Shown piece by piece: positions 1 to 5,738 of a DNA stretch of 30,602 nt (the first letter of the stretch is position 1; every line of letters starts with the position of its first letter). The notes under the pieces were generated by a model. It made no database searches. It was not told where the DNA came from and saw only the letters and a program-made list of their open reading frames with translations. The stretch is from positions 1 through 30,602 of IMG/VR virus record IMGVR_UViG_3300044950_000364; one strand, written 5' to 3'. Both the position numbers and the translations under genes were made by a program. The DNA comes from a virus.

Positions 1-877
1 TGAAAATAGCTTTGTCTTTACCCTTGAGTTCCACGTCGAAGAAAACGTCTTTGCCGTAAGCGTTGGGCTTGCCAATCGGCATATCAGCGTGCTTGCGCGT
101 GTCATTGACGCCCTCGGAAAAGTGGAATAAAGGAGCGGTGTTCCAAGTAGAATAAGCGAGATTGAAATCTTCTTCGTCGGTGGTGCCAGAGTTGCAAAAT
201 TCACGATGGAGAGAGTCGTAGGTTACAGGGATTCCGCTAGTGAGGAAAAAATGTCTGTGCAAGTTAGCGATGTTCCATGAGCCAGCAACGTTGTCGTTGA
301 CTTCGACGACTAGACGCGACTTTACGTTGCGAGGTAGAGTATCGTAATTGGCGAGAAAGCGTTGGGAGATTTCTTCGCAGTCGCCATCTTGACGACAATG
401 AATGTTGAGCGGCGAGCGATAGTCTTGAGGCAAGTCAAGCATATCAAATAGTTCGGCATGAGAAATTAAGTCGCGCACACTGTTCCTGATTGCGTCAGGA
501 TTTTGGCTAGTGAGCGTGATGTATTCGGAAGGATGAGCGGAAATTCTGACACCACTAGCTTTGATCTCGTTGGCGATTCTACGCAGAGCGTCACGCATAT
601 CAGGCCAATCAGGTAAGTCTTGCAGACGAAGATTAACATCAGGATGATTGATAACAGGCGTCAAACTAGAGGACAAACGATAGCCAGCAATGCCGTAGCT
701 GTGGCAATGCTTGATGATTTGATGCGTGATGAAAAAATTATGGAGGATGCGTTTGCTAAGAACGCGAACAGCATCGGCTCGATTTAGAGAAAGGAATCGA
801 GTGAGAGTCATAGTCTCAAACTTGAAGCCTTTGTGCTCGGCAAGGATTTCGGATATGCAACAGAGAGATAGTTTCAT
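1..877 (-). CDS. uvsE: UV damage endonuclease, UvsE/UVDE family (3' end cut by window edge)
   Basis: The minus-strand frame starts at an ATG at 875-877 and stays open to position 1, so 292 residues are visible and the C-terminus is missing. The translation begins MKLSLCCISEILAEHKGFKF and continues with TMTLTRFL, GIAGYRLSSSLTP, RISAHPSEY, NIHC and LVVEVND, which are the ordered motifs of the UVDE TIM-barrel endonuclease. That family uses metal ions to nick DNA 5' of UV photoproducts, starting excision repair independent of UvrABC. I assign the family from remembered motif patterns. No Shine-Dalgarno is visible before the ATG; an 8-bp inverted repeat and a TTGACA box lie just upstream. In a phage it would protect or repair the viral genome after UV exposure. 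Confidence 0.85.
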   Translation of the reverse strand, partial: MKLSLCCISEILAEHKGFKFETMTLTRFLSLNRADAVRVLSKRILHNFFITHQIIKHCHSYGIAGYRLSSSLTPVINHPDVNLRLQDLPDWPDMRDALRRIANEIKASGVRISAHPSEYITLTSQNPDAIRNSVRDLISHAELFDMLDLPQDYRSPLNIHCRQDGDCEEISQRFLANYDTLPRNVKSRLVVEVNDNVAGSWNIANLHRHFFLTSGIPVTYDSLHREFCNSGTTDEEDFNLAYSTWNTAPLFHFSEGVNDTRKHADMPIGKPNAYGKDVFFDVELKGKDKAIF

Positions 878-883
878 GCAAGG

Positions 884-909
884 AAGCTAGATCATAAACC
901 GTCTAGCTT
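884..909. repeat. 8-bp perfect inverted repeat upstream of uvsE
   Basis: Arms AAGCTAGA (884-891) and TCTAGCTT (902-909) are separated by 10 nt. The repeat lies in the 42-bp gap between the upstream gene's stop (920) and the uvsE start (877). There is no T-tract after it on either strand, so a simple intrinsic terminator is unlikely. It could be an operator or an mRNA hairpin in the uvsE leader. Confidence 0.5.
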
Positions 910-920
910 GTCAATGGTTT
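909..920 (-). promoter_or_regulatory. AAACNNTTGACA box, possible -35 element before uvsE
   Basis: On the minus strand this reads AAACCATTGACA. The same AAACNNTTGACA pattern occurs at 2055-2066 and 5437-5448, each time in a gap on the same strand. A TATGAT lies only 12 nt downstream of TTGACA, too close for a standard sigma-70 spacer, so promoter function is uncertain. Confidence 0.25.
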
Positions 921-1423
921 TACTGGTCGAGATTGAACTTTTGCAGCTTACCAATCTGCAAATTTAAACAGTCTGCTGGATAGTAATAGAGCTTGTGAGC
1001 AGGAGAAGATTCGTCCAGTTCTCCTTTTTTGCAGTTCAAAGATTGATTTAAAAATGATTTTTTATTCATGTAACCAAGGATGTAGCCTTTAGAATAGTCT
1101 TTGAGAATACTGGTGAATAGATAGTAATCGCACTTCTGTAAGGTATTGAACTGATAAACTGTGCAGTTGTAAGAAGGTTTTGGTCTAACGGTTCTTTCTT
1201 TAGCTTTGATCTCAAAGCGTTTTCCTTTGTTTGATCGCCAATCAGAGTTATAGTCTTCGTGAGAGATGATCTCGCCGCCAAGAGCTTCTTGCACCATTAG
1301 GTCAGAGATCATGGCGATTTTCCAGCCATCGCCGTCTCGGATGGAGTTTTTTAATTTTGGCTTATCTTCCGCTAATTCTAATGCGGTGGCGACGAGCTGT
1401 GGATGGAGGTCTATTTCTATCAT
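920..1423 (-). CDS. PD-(D/E)XK nuclease-like protein
   Basis: A 167-residue protein of unknown function. Helix residues MVQEALGG (about 43-50, with E46), then D61 and a strand ending in FEIKAKERT with E71-x-K73 fit the E...D...ExK core of PD-(D/E)XK nuclease folds, which cut or bind DNA with Mg2+. The rest, rich in Tyr and Lys, is not recognised. An AGGA Shine-Dalgarno sits about 8 nt before the ATG at 1423. No signal peptide or membrane segment is visible. The nuclease assignment rests on a short motif only; it could be a non-catalytic relative. It lies between the tRNA and the uvsE gene on the same strand. Confidence 0.55.
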   Translation of the reverse strand: MIEIDLHPQLVATALELAEDKPKLKNSIRDGDGWKIAMISDLMVQEALGGEIISHEDYNSDWRSNKGKRFEIKAKERTVRPKPSYNCTVYQFNTLQKCDYYLFTSILKDYSKGYILGYMNKKSFLNQSLNCKKGELDESSPAHKLYYYPADCLNLQIGKLQKFNLDQ

Positions 1424-1453
1424 TTATTTGTCCTAAAAGTGTTCATGTTTAGA

Positions 1454-1492
1454 TTAGCCGCCAAGATATTTATCTTATTTGCGGGCGGCTAA
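1454..1492. repeat. 9-bp inverted repeat downstream of tRNA-Gly
   Basis: TTAGCCGCC (1454-1462) and GGCGGCTAA (1484-1492) form a GC-rich 9-bp stem with a 21-nt loop. It lies between tRNA-Gly and the next minus-strand gene, so it could stabilise or define the 3' end of the tRNA transcript or attenuate transcription. No clear U-tract follows it. Confidence 0.5.
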
Positions 1493-1545
1493 TTCGTGTT
1501 TGGTTCTAATGTATATCTTATTTGCGATTTTTTGATTCGTGTTTG
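1471..1545. repeat. Degenerate 43-bp tandem duplication
   Basis: TATCTTATTTGCG occurs at 1471-1483 and again at 1514-1526; ATTCGTGTTTG occurs at 1492-1502 and again at 1535-1545. Both pairs are offset by exactly 43 bp, so the segment is a decayed tandem repeat next to the tRNA 3' end. Confidence 0.6.
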
Positions 1546-1549
1546 AAAC

Positions 1550-1624
1550 TGGAGCGACAGGTGGGGGTCGAACCCACGACAGCTTGTTTGGAAAACAAGG
1601 ACTCTACCACTGAGCTACTGTCGC
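1550..1624 (-). tRNA. tRNA-Gly (anticodon TCC), CCA encoded
   Basis: On the minus strand the acceptor stem GCGACAG pairs with CTGTCGC, followed by discriminator T and an encoded CCA. The D arm is GCTC...GAGT, the anticodon arm CTTGT/ACAAG holds the loop TTTCCAA with anticodon TCC, and the T arm GTGGG/CCCAC holds TTCGACC. All lengths fit a standard elongator tRNA that reads GGA and GGG glycine codons. Its CCA is templated, which makes it independent of host CCA addition. It lies at the 3' side of a hairpin-dense, apparently noncoding region on the same strand. Confidence 0.95.
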
Positions 1625-1636
1625 TAAAATTGAATC

Positions 1637-1991
1637 CCCTACCATGCGCCTAGTAACCTTTCGGTTAACACGGATAGAACCCGACATTCAATGCAGGTAG
1701 GGAAATTGCACACAGCCATTATTGTCATTGATGTAAATCAAGAGGACTACTGTGTATGTTAAAATAGAACATCCATCCATAGCGTCCTATGGAATCACCT
1801 GTTAGTTCAGGCTGAATACGTTTCGTAGCGTTATGAGAGGCATTAATAGTCGGGGACTACTAAGAATTATGCGTCAATAACACTATGCTCGATAGAGGCA
1901 TTTCGGATGAAGTTGGTTCCCCCTGCTGTATAAGTCCACCGAGAATTCTCAGTAGTTTAATGCACTTATACACGCTATATTTATTATAGCG
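1637..1991 (-). ncRNA. Candidate structured noncoding RNA (unidentified) upstream of tRNA-Gly
   Basis: No gene fits in 1625-2066, yet 1637-1991 is packed with hairpins: 1973-1979/1985-1991 (7 bp), 1927-1935/1964-1972 (9 bp) enclosing 1936-1943/1948-1955 (8 bp), 1885-1890/1895-1901, 1830-1834/1877-1881 enclosing 1847-1851/1855-1859, 1817-1820/1824-1827, 1798-1801/1808-1811, 1776-1782/1787-1793 (7 bp), 1710-1715/1750-1755, and 1637-1643/1696-1702 (7 bp) enclosing 1654-1658/1663-1667. The last gives a GAAA (GNRA) tetraloop on the minus strand. The 8-bp stem needs G-U pairs that exist only in the minus-strand transcript, which sets the strand. I found no tmRNA tag, no tRNA T-loop and no convincing group I intron or ribozyme core. 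Phage RNAs such as GOLLD and ROOL also sit near tRNAs, but I cannot match this one. The rest of the gap (1992-2054) shows only T-rich/A-rich sequence. Confidence 0.6.
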
Positions 1992-2054
1992 GATGCAACA
2001 CGCAGAAAGGAAGATGGGAAAGAACAAAAAAGAACCTGCTTATTTTACATTAAA

Positions 2055-2066
2055 TGTCAAGTGTTT
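2055..2066 (-). promoter_or_regulatory. AAACNNTTGACA box upstream of the structured RNA and tRNA
   Basis: Minus-strand AAACACTTGACA begins just after the stop codon of the 114-residue gene (2067). It shares AAACNCTTGACA with the box at 5437-5448. It is positioned to drive the RNA/tRNA unit, but no good -10 hexamer lies 16-18 nt downstream. Confidence 0.25.
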
Positions 2067-2411
2067 CTAATCTGTTTCTTGAAATTGTTTCCTCCATTCA
2101 TCATACTTAATCTTAGCGGCGTCAATAGCTGGTCGAATACCTTTTGCGCCGTTACTAAACTCAACCCATTCGTAGCATCCACGATTCTCTTTCTCTACGC
2201 TAATTCCAATTTGAAATGGAAGATTGAAATATGTTTCATCAGTATCATCAGGATGATCTTCTACGGTATAAGAAGATGCGGTAAATATGCTAGTACCTCC
2301 AGCTTGAAGAAATCTTTCTAACCAATTTAGGCGACTTTCTGCTTTATCTAAATTTTCAAAAGCTTGCTTGAGCTGCTTTTCAAGCATAATTATTTTTTCT
2401 TGGTTGTTCAT
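2067..2411 (-). CDS. Hypothetical protein with N-terminal coiled coil
   Basis: A 114-residue protein, function not recognised. Residues 4-35 (MNNQEKIIMLEKQLKQ onward) are rich in Leu, Glu, Lys and Gln with heptad-like spacing and end at a Trp-Leu-Glu segment, so a short coiled coil is likely. The middle is acidic (VEDHPDDTDE) and the end is basic and amphipathic (AAKIKYDEWRKQFQ). It is the last gene of a small-gene cluster on this strand. The start has an A/T-rich upstream (TATAATTAAATT) but no Shine-Dalgarno. Confidence 0.65.
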   Translation of the reverse strand: MNNQEKIIMLEKQLKQAFENLDKAESRLNWLERFLQAGGTSIFTASSYTVEDHPDDTDETYFNLPFQIGISVEKENRGCYEWVEFSNGAKGIRPAIDAAKIKYDEWRKQFQETD

Positions 2412-2421
2412 AAAGATTAAT

Positions 2422-2634
2422 TTAATTATACCATTTTATTCCGTTACGATTAATTCTAACTACGCTATCATCTTTTGCGACTAATAGCAATGCTTTTCCA
2501 TCGTTAACATCAGTTAAATCGCATGAACGAAAATCCTTAATAACATCAGCCGAAAGTATTTCTGGCCCAAACATACCAATGCGACCAACAAGCATATATT
2601 TTTTGCCATCTTTGCAGTGTTGTTTAGGTTTCAT
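2422..2634 (-). CDS. Small hypothetical protein (70 aa)
   Basis: Not recognised. I choose the ATG at 2634 (MKPKQHCKDGKKYMLVGRIG) because it falls 2 nt after the stop of the upstream gene and has AAGGA about 9 nt before it; the longer frame reaching 2709 would overlap that gene by 73 nt. The sequence is mostly short predicted strands, ending in VVRINRNGIKWYN. It is part of the run of tiny genes that extends to 5403. Confidence 0.6.
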   Translation of the reverse strand: MKPKQHCKDGKKYMLVGRIGMFGPEILSADVIKDFRSCDLTDVNDGKALLLVAKDDSVVRINRNGIKWYN

Positions 2635-2636
2635 AA

Positions 2637-3125
2637 TCAAACATATCCTTGTTCGTCTATTATTGCCATAACGATCTTCTCTGCGTTCTCTTGCATAGAA
2701 GGATAACAAAGAGTATTAAATGATTCACCGTGTTTAGCGATAAACTTATCCCAGTCTTTCTTTTGTTCATGCGTAAGAGCAATTTTGGCAGGACGAGCCT
2801 CTGATGCTTTACGGATAATGCCAACGAGCTTATCTTCGATAAGAAGAGCAGCAGCAGTAAGTCGCGATTTGTCTGGATAGATTTGCTGACGGATAGAAGT
2901 GCATCCATCTTTAACATGAACAAGCCAAAAGCCATCCCTAAGACCTTCGTAGGCATAGGGATCGTTCATAGGAACATACTTCTTACCTACCTTACGGTAG
3001 AGACGCTGATCTTCTTTAACAGAAGCTCTTGCAGCTACCTCATCAGTCTTAAACTTATAGTTAAGCTGATCGCGCAGACGCTGACATTCATTCTGATAGT
3101 ATTCTAAAACTTTATCTTTTTTCAT
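2637..3125 (-). CDS. Hypothetical protein (162 aa)
   Basis: Function not recognised. The N-terminal 25 residues (KVLEYYQNECQRLRDQL) look helical, the middle has the aromatic segment EGLRDGFWLVHVKDG, and the C-terminal half is helical and basic. There is no signal peptide. It starts 6 nt after the stop of the upstream gene at 3132, without a clear Shine-Dalgarno, and its stop (TGA, 2637) nearly touches the next start. Confidence 0.65.
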   Translation of the reverse strand: MKKDKVLEYYQNECQRLRDQLNYKFKTDEVAARASVKEDQRLYRKVGKKYVPMNDPYAYEGLRDGFWLVHVKDGCTSIRQQIYPDKSRLTAAALLIEDKLVGIIRKASEARPAKIALTHEQKKDWDKFIAKHGESFNTLCYPSMQENAEKIVMAIIDEQGYV

Positions 3126-3131
3126 AGTTTT

Positions 3132-3425
3132 TTATATTAATGAAGCGGCTTGAGCTGTTATTGTTTTAACCTTTTTAAGTTCAAATGAGAATGGTTCAAC
3201 AGGTCTAGAATTATCAAAATGTTTAATAAATTTCCGCGCTTCTTTGGGCAATTCATATCTATTCCATTTACCATCAGGACAATGAACTATATAATTTGAG
3301 CCAATGCAGCATCCGTATCTGATATTATTTTTAACGGCGCGCTTAAAAGCATAAGCAATAGGACATTCATGGCAACTTGATGGCACGCCTTTGTCAATAT
3401 CTTTTTGTGTAACTATGATTTTCAT
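3132..3425 (-). CDS. Small phage protein with CxxCP motif
   Basis: A 97-residue protein that starts MKIIVTQKDIDKGVPSSC and contains CHECPIAYAFKRAVK at about residues 18-32. This layout, an I-V-T-x-x-D-I strand-helix followed by CxxCP(I/V)A, recurs in many small phage proteins of unknown function, which is why I consider it a real gene. Two further Cys (GCCIG, about 39-40) and HCPDG (about 48-52) follow, so metal or redox chemistry is possible but unproven. It overlaps the start of the upstream gene's stop by 4 nt (3422-3425). Confidence 0.7.
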   Translation of the reverse strand: MKIIVTQKDIDKGVPSSCHECPIAYAFKRAVKNNIRYGCCIGSNYIVHCPDGKWNRYELPKEARKFIKHFDNSRPVEPFSFELKKVKTITAQAASLI

Positions 3426-3649
3426 TTTAAATTTCCGCCGTAATAATCAAATGTTTTCTCAATAGCATCTAAAATGATAACGAGTTCGCCCAATTCGTGA
3501 TGTTGATAATACTCAAGTTTACTTTTCTTTTTCTTTTTGAGTTTAACTATATCTTCACGAATGTACAAGATACTCTGTTTTAAAGAGGCTCGCGTAATAC
3601 CATCAGCTGTATCTGGATCAATTTCTACTTTCATATTATTATTTTTCAT
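3422..3649 (-). CDS. Small hypothetical protein (75 aa)
   Basis: Not recognised. It is basic and mostly helical, with a lysine run (VKLKKKKKSKLEYYQ) in the middle and a helix LVIILDAIEKTFDYY near the end. An alternative start MKVEIDPD lies 5 codons in. Overlaps of 4 nt with both neighbours (3422-3425 and 3646-3649) suggest translational coupling. Confidence 0.55.
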   Translation of the reverse strand: MKNNNMKVEIDPDTADGITRASLKQSILYIREDIVKLKKKKKSKLEYYQHHELGELVIILDAIEKTFDYYGGNLK

Positions 3650-3966
3650 GTTATTTCAGTGAGTTCATTTTTTATATTTATAGCATCCGCACAAGCGAAC
3701 TGTTCGCCTTTCTTAAAATTAACTTTATTAAGTTTAAATGGTTTTAGAACTATATCTCCATTCCAATACGAAGTTTCCATTAAGATATAACCCATCTTAG
3801 AAAGCCGATTACGCAGTTTTGTAAATTCAGGATGATCTTTGACTCCTACCGAGTTTCCTTGAAGGACGATTTTACCAGAAAGATCGTGAAGAATCGCATA
3901 CTTAATATCTTGTACAGAACAGAAGTATTCGTTCTTTAGTTTAAACTGTTTGATTGGGGTTTTCAT
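3646..3966 (-). CDS. Hypothetical protein (106 aa)
   Basis: Not recognised. It has alternating short strands and one helix, with a central segment DHPEFTKLRNRLSKMGYI and a lysine-rich C-terminal third. It starts inside the 3' end of the upstream gene (26-nt overlap, 3941-3966), and no Shine-Dalgarno is obvious. Confidence 0.55.
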   Translation of the reverse strand: MKTPIKQFKLKNEYFCSVQDIKYAILHDLSGKIVLQGNSVGVKDHPEFTKLRNRLSKMGYILMETSYWNGDIVLKPFKLNKVNFKKGEQFACADAINIKNELTEIT

Positions 3967-4558
3967 ATTTTGGAATCTCTGACCAAGGAACGTAATTTTG
4001 ATCGAAAAAAGCAGTCTTAGCGTGTTCTTTATTTAAAGTCTTTAACCATCCATTCCGAGTACCTCCTGTTGCGTGCAGTTCACCAGATTGACCAGTTTCT
4101 TCGCAGGTTCTGCCAGAAGCAGTCTCCGCAAAATGAAGGATACCATTAATGTAGTCCGAATAACGATCAATAATCCTTTGAAGATCAGGATACTTTCCAG
4201 TCTCAACAAGAGACATGACTTCTTCACTATACTCTTCACGATAGTAAAAACGCAGCGTACCGTATTTCTCTTTTACCTGAGTAACGATTATTTGTGGAGG
4301 CTCTACACTAAAGTAATAACCGTCTTCGGATTCCCATTTGTACGGCTTGACGCCAAGACGTTTGCCATCTTCTTCATCTACTTTGACGCTTGTAGAGTAA
4401 GTATAGGTGAGAGCTTCGCACAGTATGTCGATAAGATTATACCATCCGTCGCCCACTTCAAGCCCCCAACACATACAGGTTTCCGTCATAGGTTTAGTAC
4501 GATCACCAAACATTTTAGGGTATTTATCAAATATTTTTTTTTGTAGTTCTGAGTTCAT
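3941..4558 (-). CDS. Conserved phage hypothetical protein (205 aa)
   Basis: The function is unknown but the pattern recurs in phages: a GDGWYNLIDILCEAL segment (about 36-50), then VTQVKEKYGTLRFYY (about 92-106), a helix DLQRIIDRYSDYI, and a C-terminal SGRTCEETGQSGEL motif followed by a Gly-Trp-Leu-Lys-Thr-Leu segment. The TCEETG element looks like a degenerate zinc-ribbon knuckle (only one Cys). The start at 4558 has GAGGAA about 7 nt upstream, one of the better Shine-Dalgarno sites in this cluster. Confidence 0.7.
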   Translation of the reverse strand: MNSELQKKIFDKYPKMFGDRTKPMTETCMCWGLEVGDGWYNLIDILCEALTYTYSTSVKVDEEDGKRLGVKPYKWESEDGYYFSVEPPQIIVTQVKEKYGTLRFYYREEYSEEVMSLVETGKYPDLQRIIDRYSDYINGILHFAETASGRTCEETGQSGELHATGGTRNGWLKTLNKEHAKTAFFDQNYVPWSEIPKYENPNQTV

Positions 4559-4560
4559 AA

Positions 4561-4773
4561 TTATTCCTCAACTTTATCAAGAGCGTATCTTGCTTCGGTA
4601 CGAATCGCTTGTGCAAGCTCTTCTATGGTTTTATAACGACTATCGCCATGCTTCAACAGACTGCGAAGCATATTGTCAATTTCATATAACGCCATCCAAG
4701 CATCATTAGCTTGAGCAGCGCGCATATACTCGTAAGTCTCTTCTGGCAATTTATATTCTAGTGTTGCTTTCAT
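4561..4773 (-). CDS. Small helical phage protein (70 aa)
   Basis: I choose the ATG at 4773 (MKATLEYKLPEETYEYMRAA) because TTGGAG lies about 7 nt before it and it follows the upstream stop at 4776; the longer frame to 4797 overlaps that gene. The sequence MKATLEYxLPEE...Wxx-L-x-x-IDxxLRSLLKHG resembles a widespread small phage protein whose function I do not know. It is predicted all-helical after a short first strand. Confidence 0.7.
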   Translation of the reverse strand: MKATLEYKLPEETYEYMRAAQANDAWMALYEIDNMLRSLLKHGDSRYKTIEELAQAIRTEARYALDKVEE

Positions 4774-4775
4774 AA

Positions 4776-5012
4776 TTACTCCAATTCGATCATCCAACCC
4801 GAATCATTGTAGATATAGTCCCAGACAATCTCTGATTTAGTAGATGTAATGTAAAAATCCTCAGACGAGGAAGATGGTGGAACTTCCTCTACTAGATTCA
4901 TAGATGCGATAAATCCATCAACAAGCGTATCTTGCTCTAGTTGATGAGCTTCAATTAGCTTTCTAATCTCAGCAATCTTTGCTTGCTGTTCTTTATTGAT
5001 TTTAATTTTCAT
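4776..5012 (-). CDS. Small hypothetical protein (78 aa)
   Basis: Not recognised. The start chosen is the ATG at 5012 (MKIKINKEQQAKIAEIRKLI); the longer frame up to 5120 would run through the neighbouring macro-domain-like gene. The first half is a charged helix, then an acidic/serine linker (EEVPPSSSSEDF), then a Trp-rich tail (VWDYIYNDSGWMIELE). It overlaps the end of the upstream gene by 11 nt. Confidence 0.6.
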   Translation of the reverse strand: MKIKINKEQQAKIAEIRKLIEAHQLEQDTLVDGFIASMNLVEEVPPSSSSEDFYITSTKSEIVWDYIYNDSGWMIELE

Positions 5013-5403
5013 ATATAATTTTAGAAAAGGATTCTGGCAAGATAACGTTAGAAGGAATGTCTCTACCTTTAAATAAGGTGGCAATGTCTTGACTATTGTA
5101 TCCAGCAAGACCGCAACCAATCTTAGTCACCAAAAACTCAAGTTGAGGAAAGCAGTTAGCTGTCCCCAAAAACAAGTCGATTTGATATTCAATATCAGTA
5201 AGTGCCAAAGTAATGATTTGATGATCTTTGGTTGGCAAAGCGTAAGACTGACCATAAAGACCAACACCTTTTCCCCAAACCGCACCGAATTTTTTGTGAG
5301 CAAGAGTGGCAGCTCCAGCACCATGAAGTCCAGCAAAGTTGCTACCAAATACGAAGATTTGGTGAGGCTCAAGAGAAGATATATTTTCGGGAGTGAATTT
5401 CAT
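5002..5403 (-). CDS. Macro-domain-like phage protein
   Basis: A 133-residue protein with IFVFGSNFAGLHGAGAA at about 16-32, GAVWGKGVGLYGQSYALPTK at about 40-59, and VTKIGCGLAGY at about 91-101. This order (VxGSNxxGxHGxGAA, then GQSYAxPTK, then T.IGCGLAG) is typical of a family of small phage and bacterial proteins related to macro domains, which bind or hydrolyse ADP-ribose derivatives. The glycine-rich turns would contact the diphosphate. A role in removing ADP-ribose marks or in NAD metabolism is inference. It is the first gene of the small-gene cluster and lies 5 nt beyond a plausible promoter. Confidence 0.75.
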   Translation of the reverse strand: MKFTPENISSLEPHQIFVFGSNFAGLHGAGAATLAHKKFGAVWGKGVGLYGQSYALPTKDHQIITLALTDIEYQIDLFLGTANCFPQLEFLVTKIGCGLAGYNSQDIATLFKGRDIPSNVILPESFSKIIYEN

Positions 5404-5414
5404 TTACAAGAGAG

Positions 5415-5448
5415 ATCAAAGTGATTTTGAGCAATGTGTCAAGCGTTT
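5415..5448 (-). promoter_or_regulatory. Sigma-70-like promoter for the small-gene cluster
   Basis: Minus-strand TTGACA (5437-5442, within AAACGCTTGACA) is followed after 16 nt by TTTGAT (5415-5420, 4 of 6 matches to TATAAT). Transcription would start close to the ATG at 5403, giving a very short leader, and no Shine-Dalgarno is present. The rest of the 83-bp divergent gap 5404-5486 is A/T-rich. Confidence 0.4.
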
Positions 5449-5486
5449 TTAGGATTTTTCTTGAAAAAAGTGTAAAATAAATTAGA

Positions 5487-5738
5487 ATGGAGATTTCTCC
5501 TGTCAATTCTATTTCGTTTGGGCCAAATCTTAAAGATGCGGCTTCGATGTACGCTAGAAATTCGCCTGTGGGTTTGGTTTCTCCGCAGAAAGTTCAAACT
5601 GTTGGAGTAGATCAAAGCGAACTCTACGATTTAAAAAAGCTTTTAATTCACGCTATTGACAGTATGAATTTCACTTTAGCTATACAAGTTCTTGACAAGA
5701 TCATCAAGATGCACAAAGATGCTGGCGCAATTTCTTGA
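5487..5738 (+). CDS. Isolated small hypothetical protein (83 aa)
   Basis: The only plus-strand gene in the left half. The product starts MEISPVNSISFGPNLKDAAS and ends with a clear amphipathic helix pair (ELYDLKKLLIHAIDSMNFTLAIQVLDKIIKMHK, broken here for description: helices around residues 45-57 and 60-77). Its TGA (5736-5738) abuts the stop of the convergent cyclase gene (5739), which fits the packing of the genome and supports a real gene. There is no Shine-Dalgarno; TTGAAA (5461) and TAGAAT (5483) sit 16 nt apart but the latter overlaps the ATG, so a start at the internal Met at 5547 is possible. Function unknown. Confidence 0.55.
   Translation: MEISPVNSISFGPNLKDAASMYARNSPVGLVSPQKVQTVGVDQSELYDLKKLLIHAIDSMNFTLAIQVLDKIIKMHKDAGAIS

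Noticed and set aside
1637-1991. tmRNA, RNase P RNA or group I intron as identity of the structured region
   Set aside because: No Ala-type acceptor with T-loop, no tag reading frame, no recognisable P4 core of RNase P, and no clear intron P/Q/R/S elements; the nearby tRNA is intact and needs no splicing.
2635-2709. Longer start for the 70-aa gene at 2422
   Set aside because: It would overlap the 162-aa gene by 73 nt; the ATG at 2634 has AAGGA in front and a tidy 2-nt gap.
4073-4546. 157-aa plus-strand ORF
   Set aside because: It is antisense to the conserved 205-aa phage gene and its translation has no recognisable pattern.
5013-5120. N-terminal extension of the 78-aa gene at 4776
   Set aside because: The extension reads antisense-like hydrophobic residues out of frame within the macro-domain-like gene; the ATG at 5012 gives a normal soluble start.
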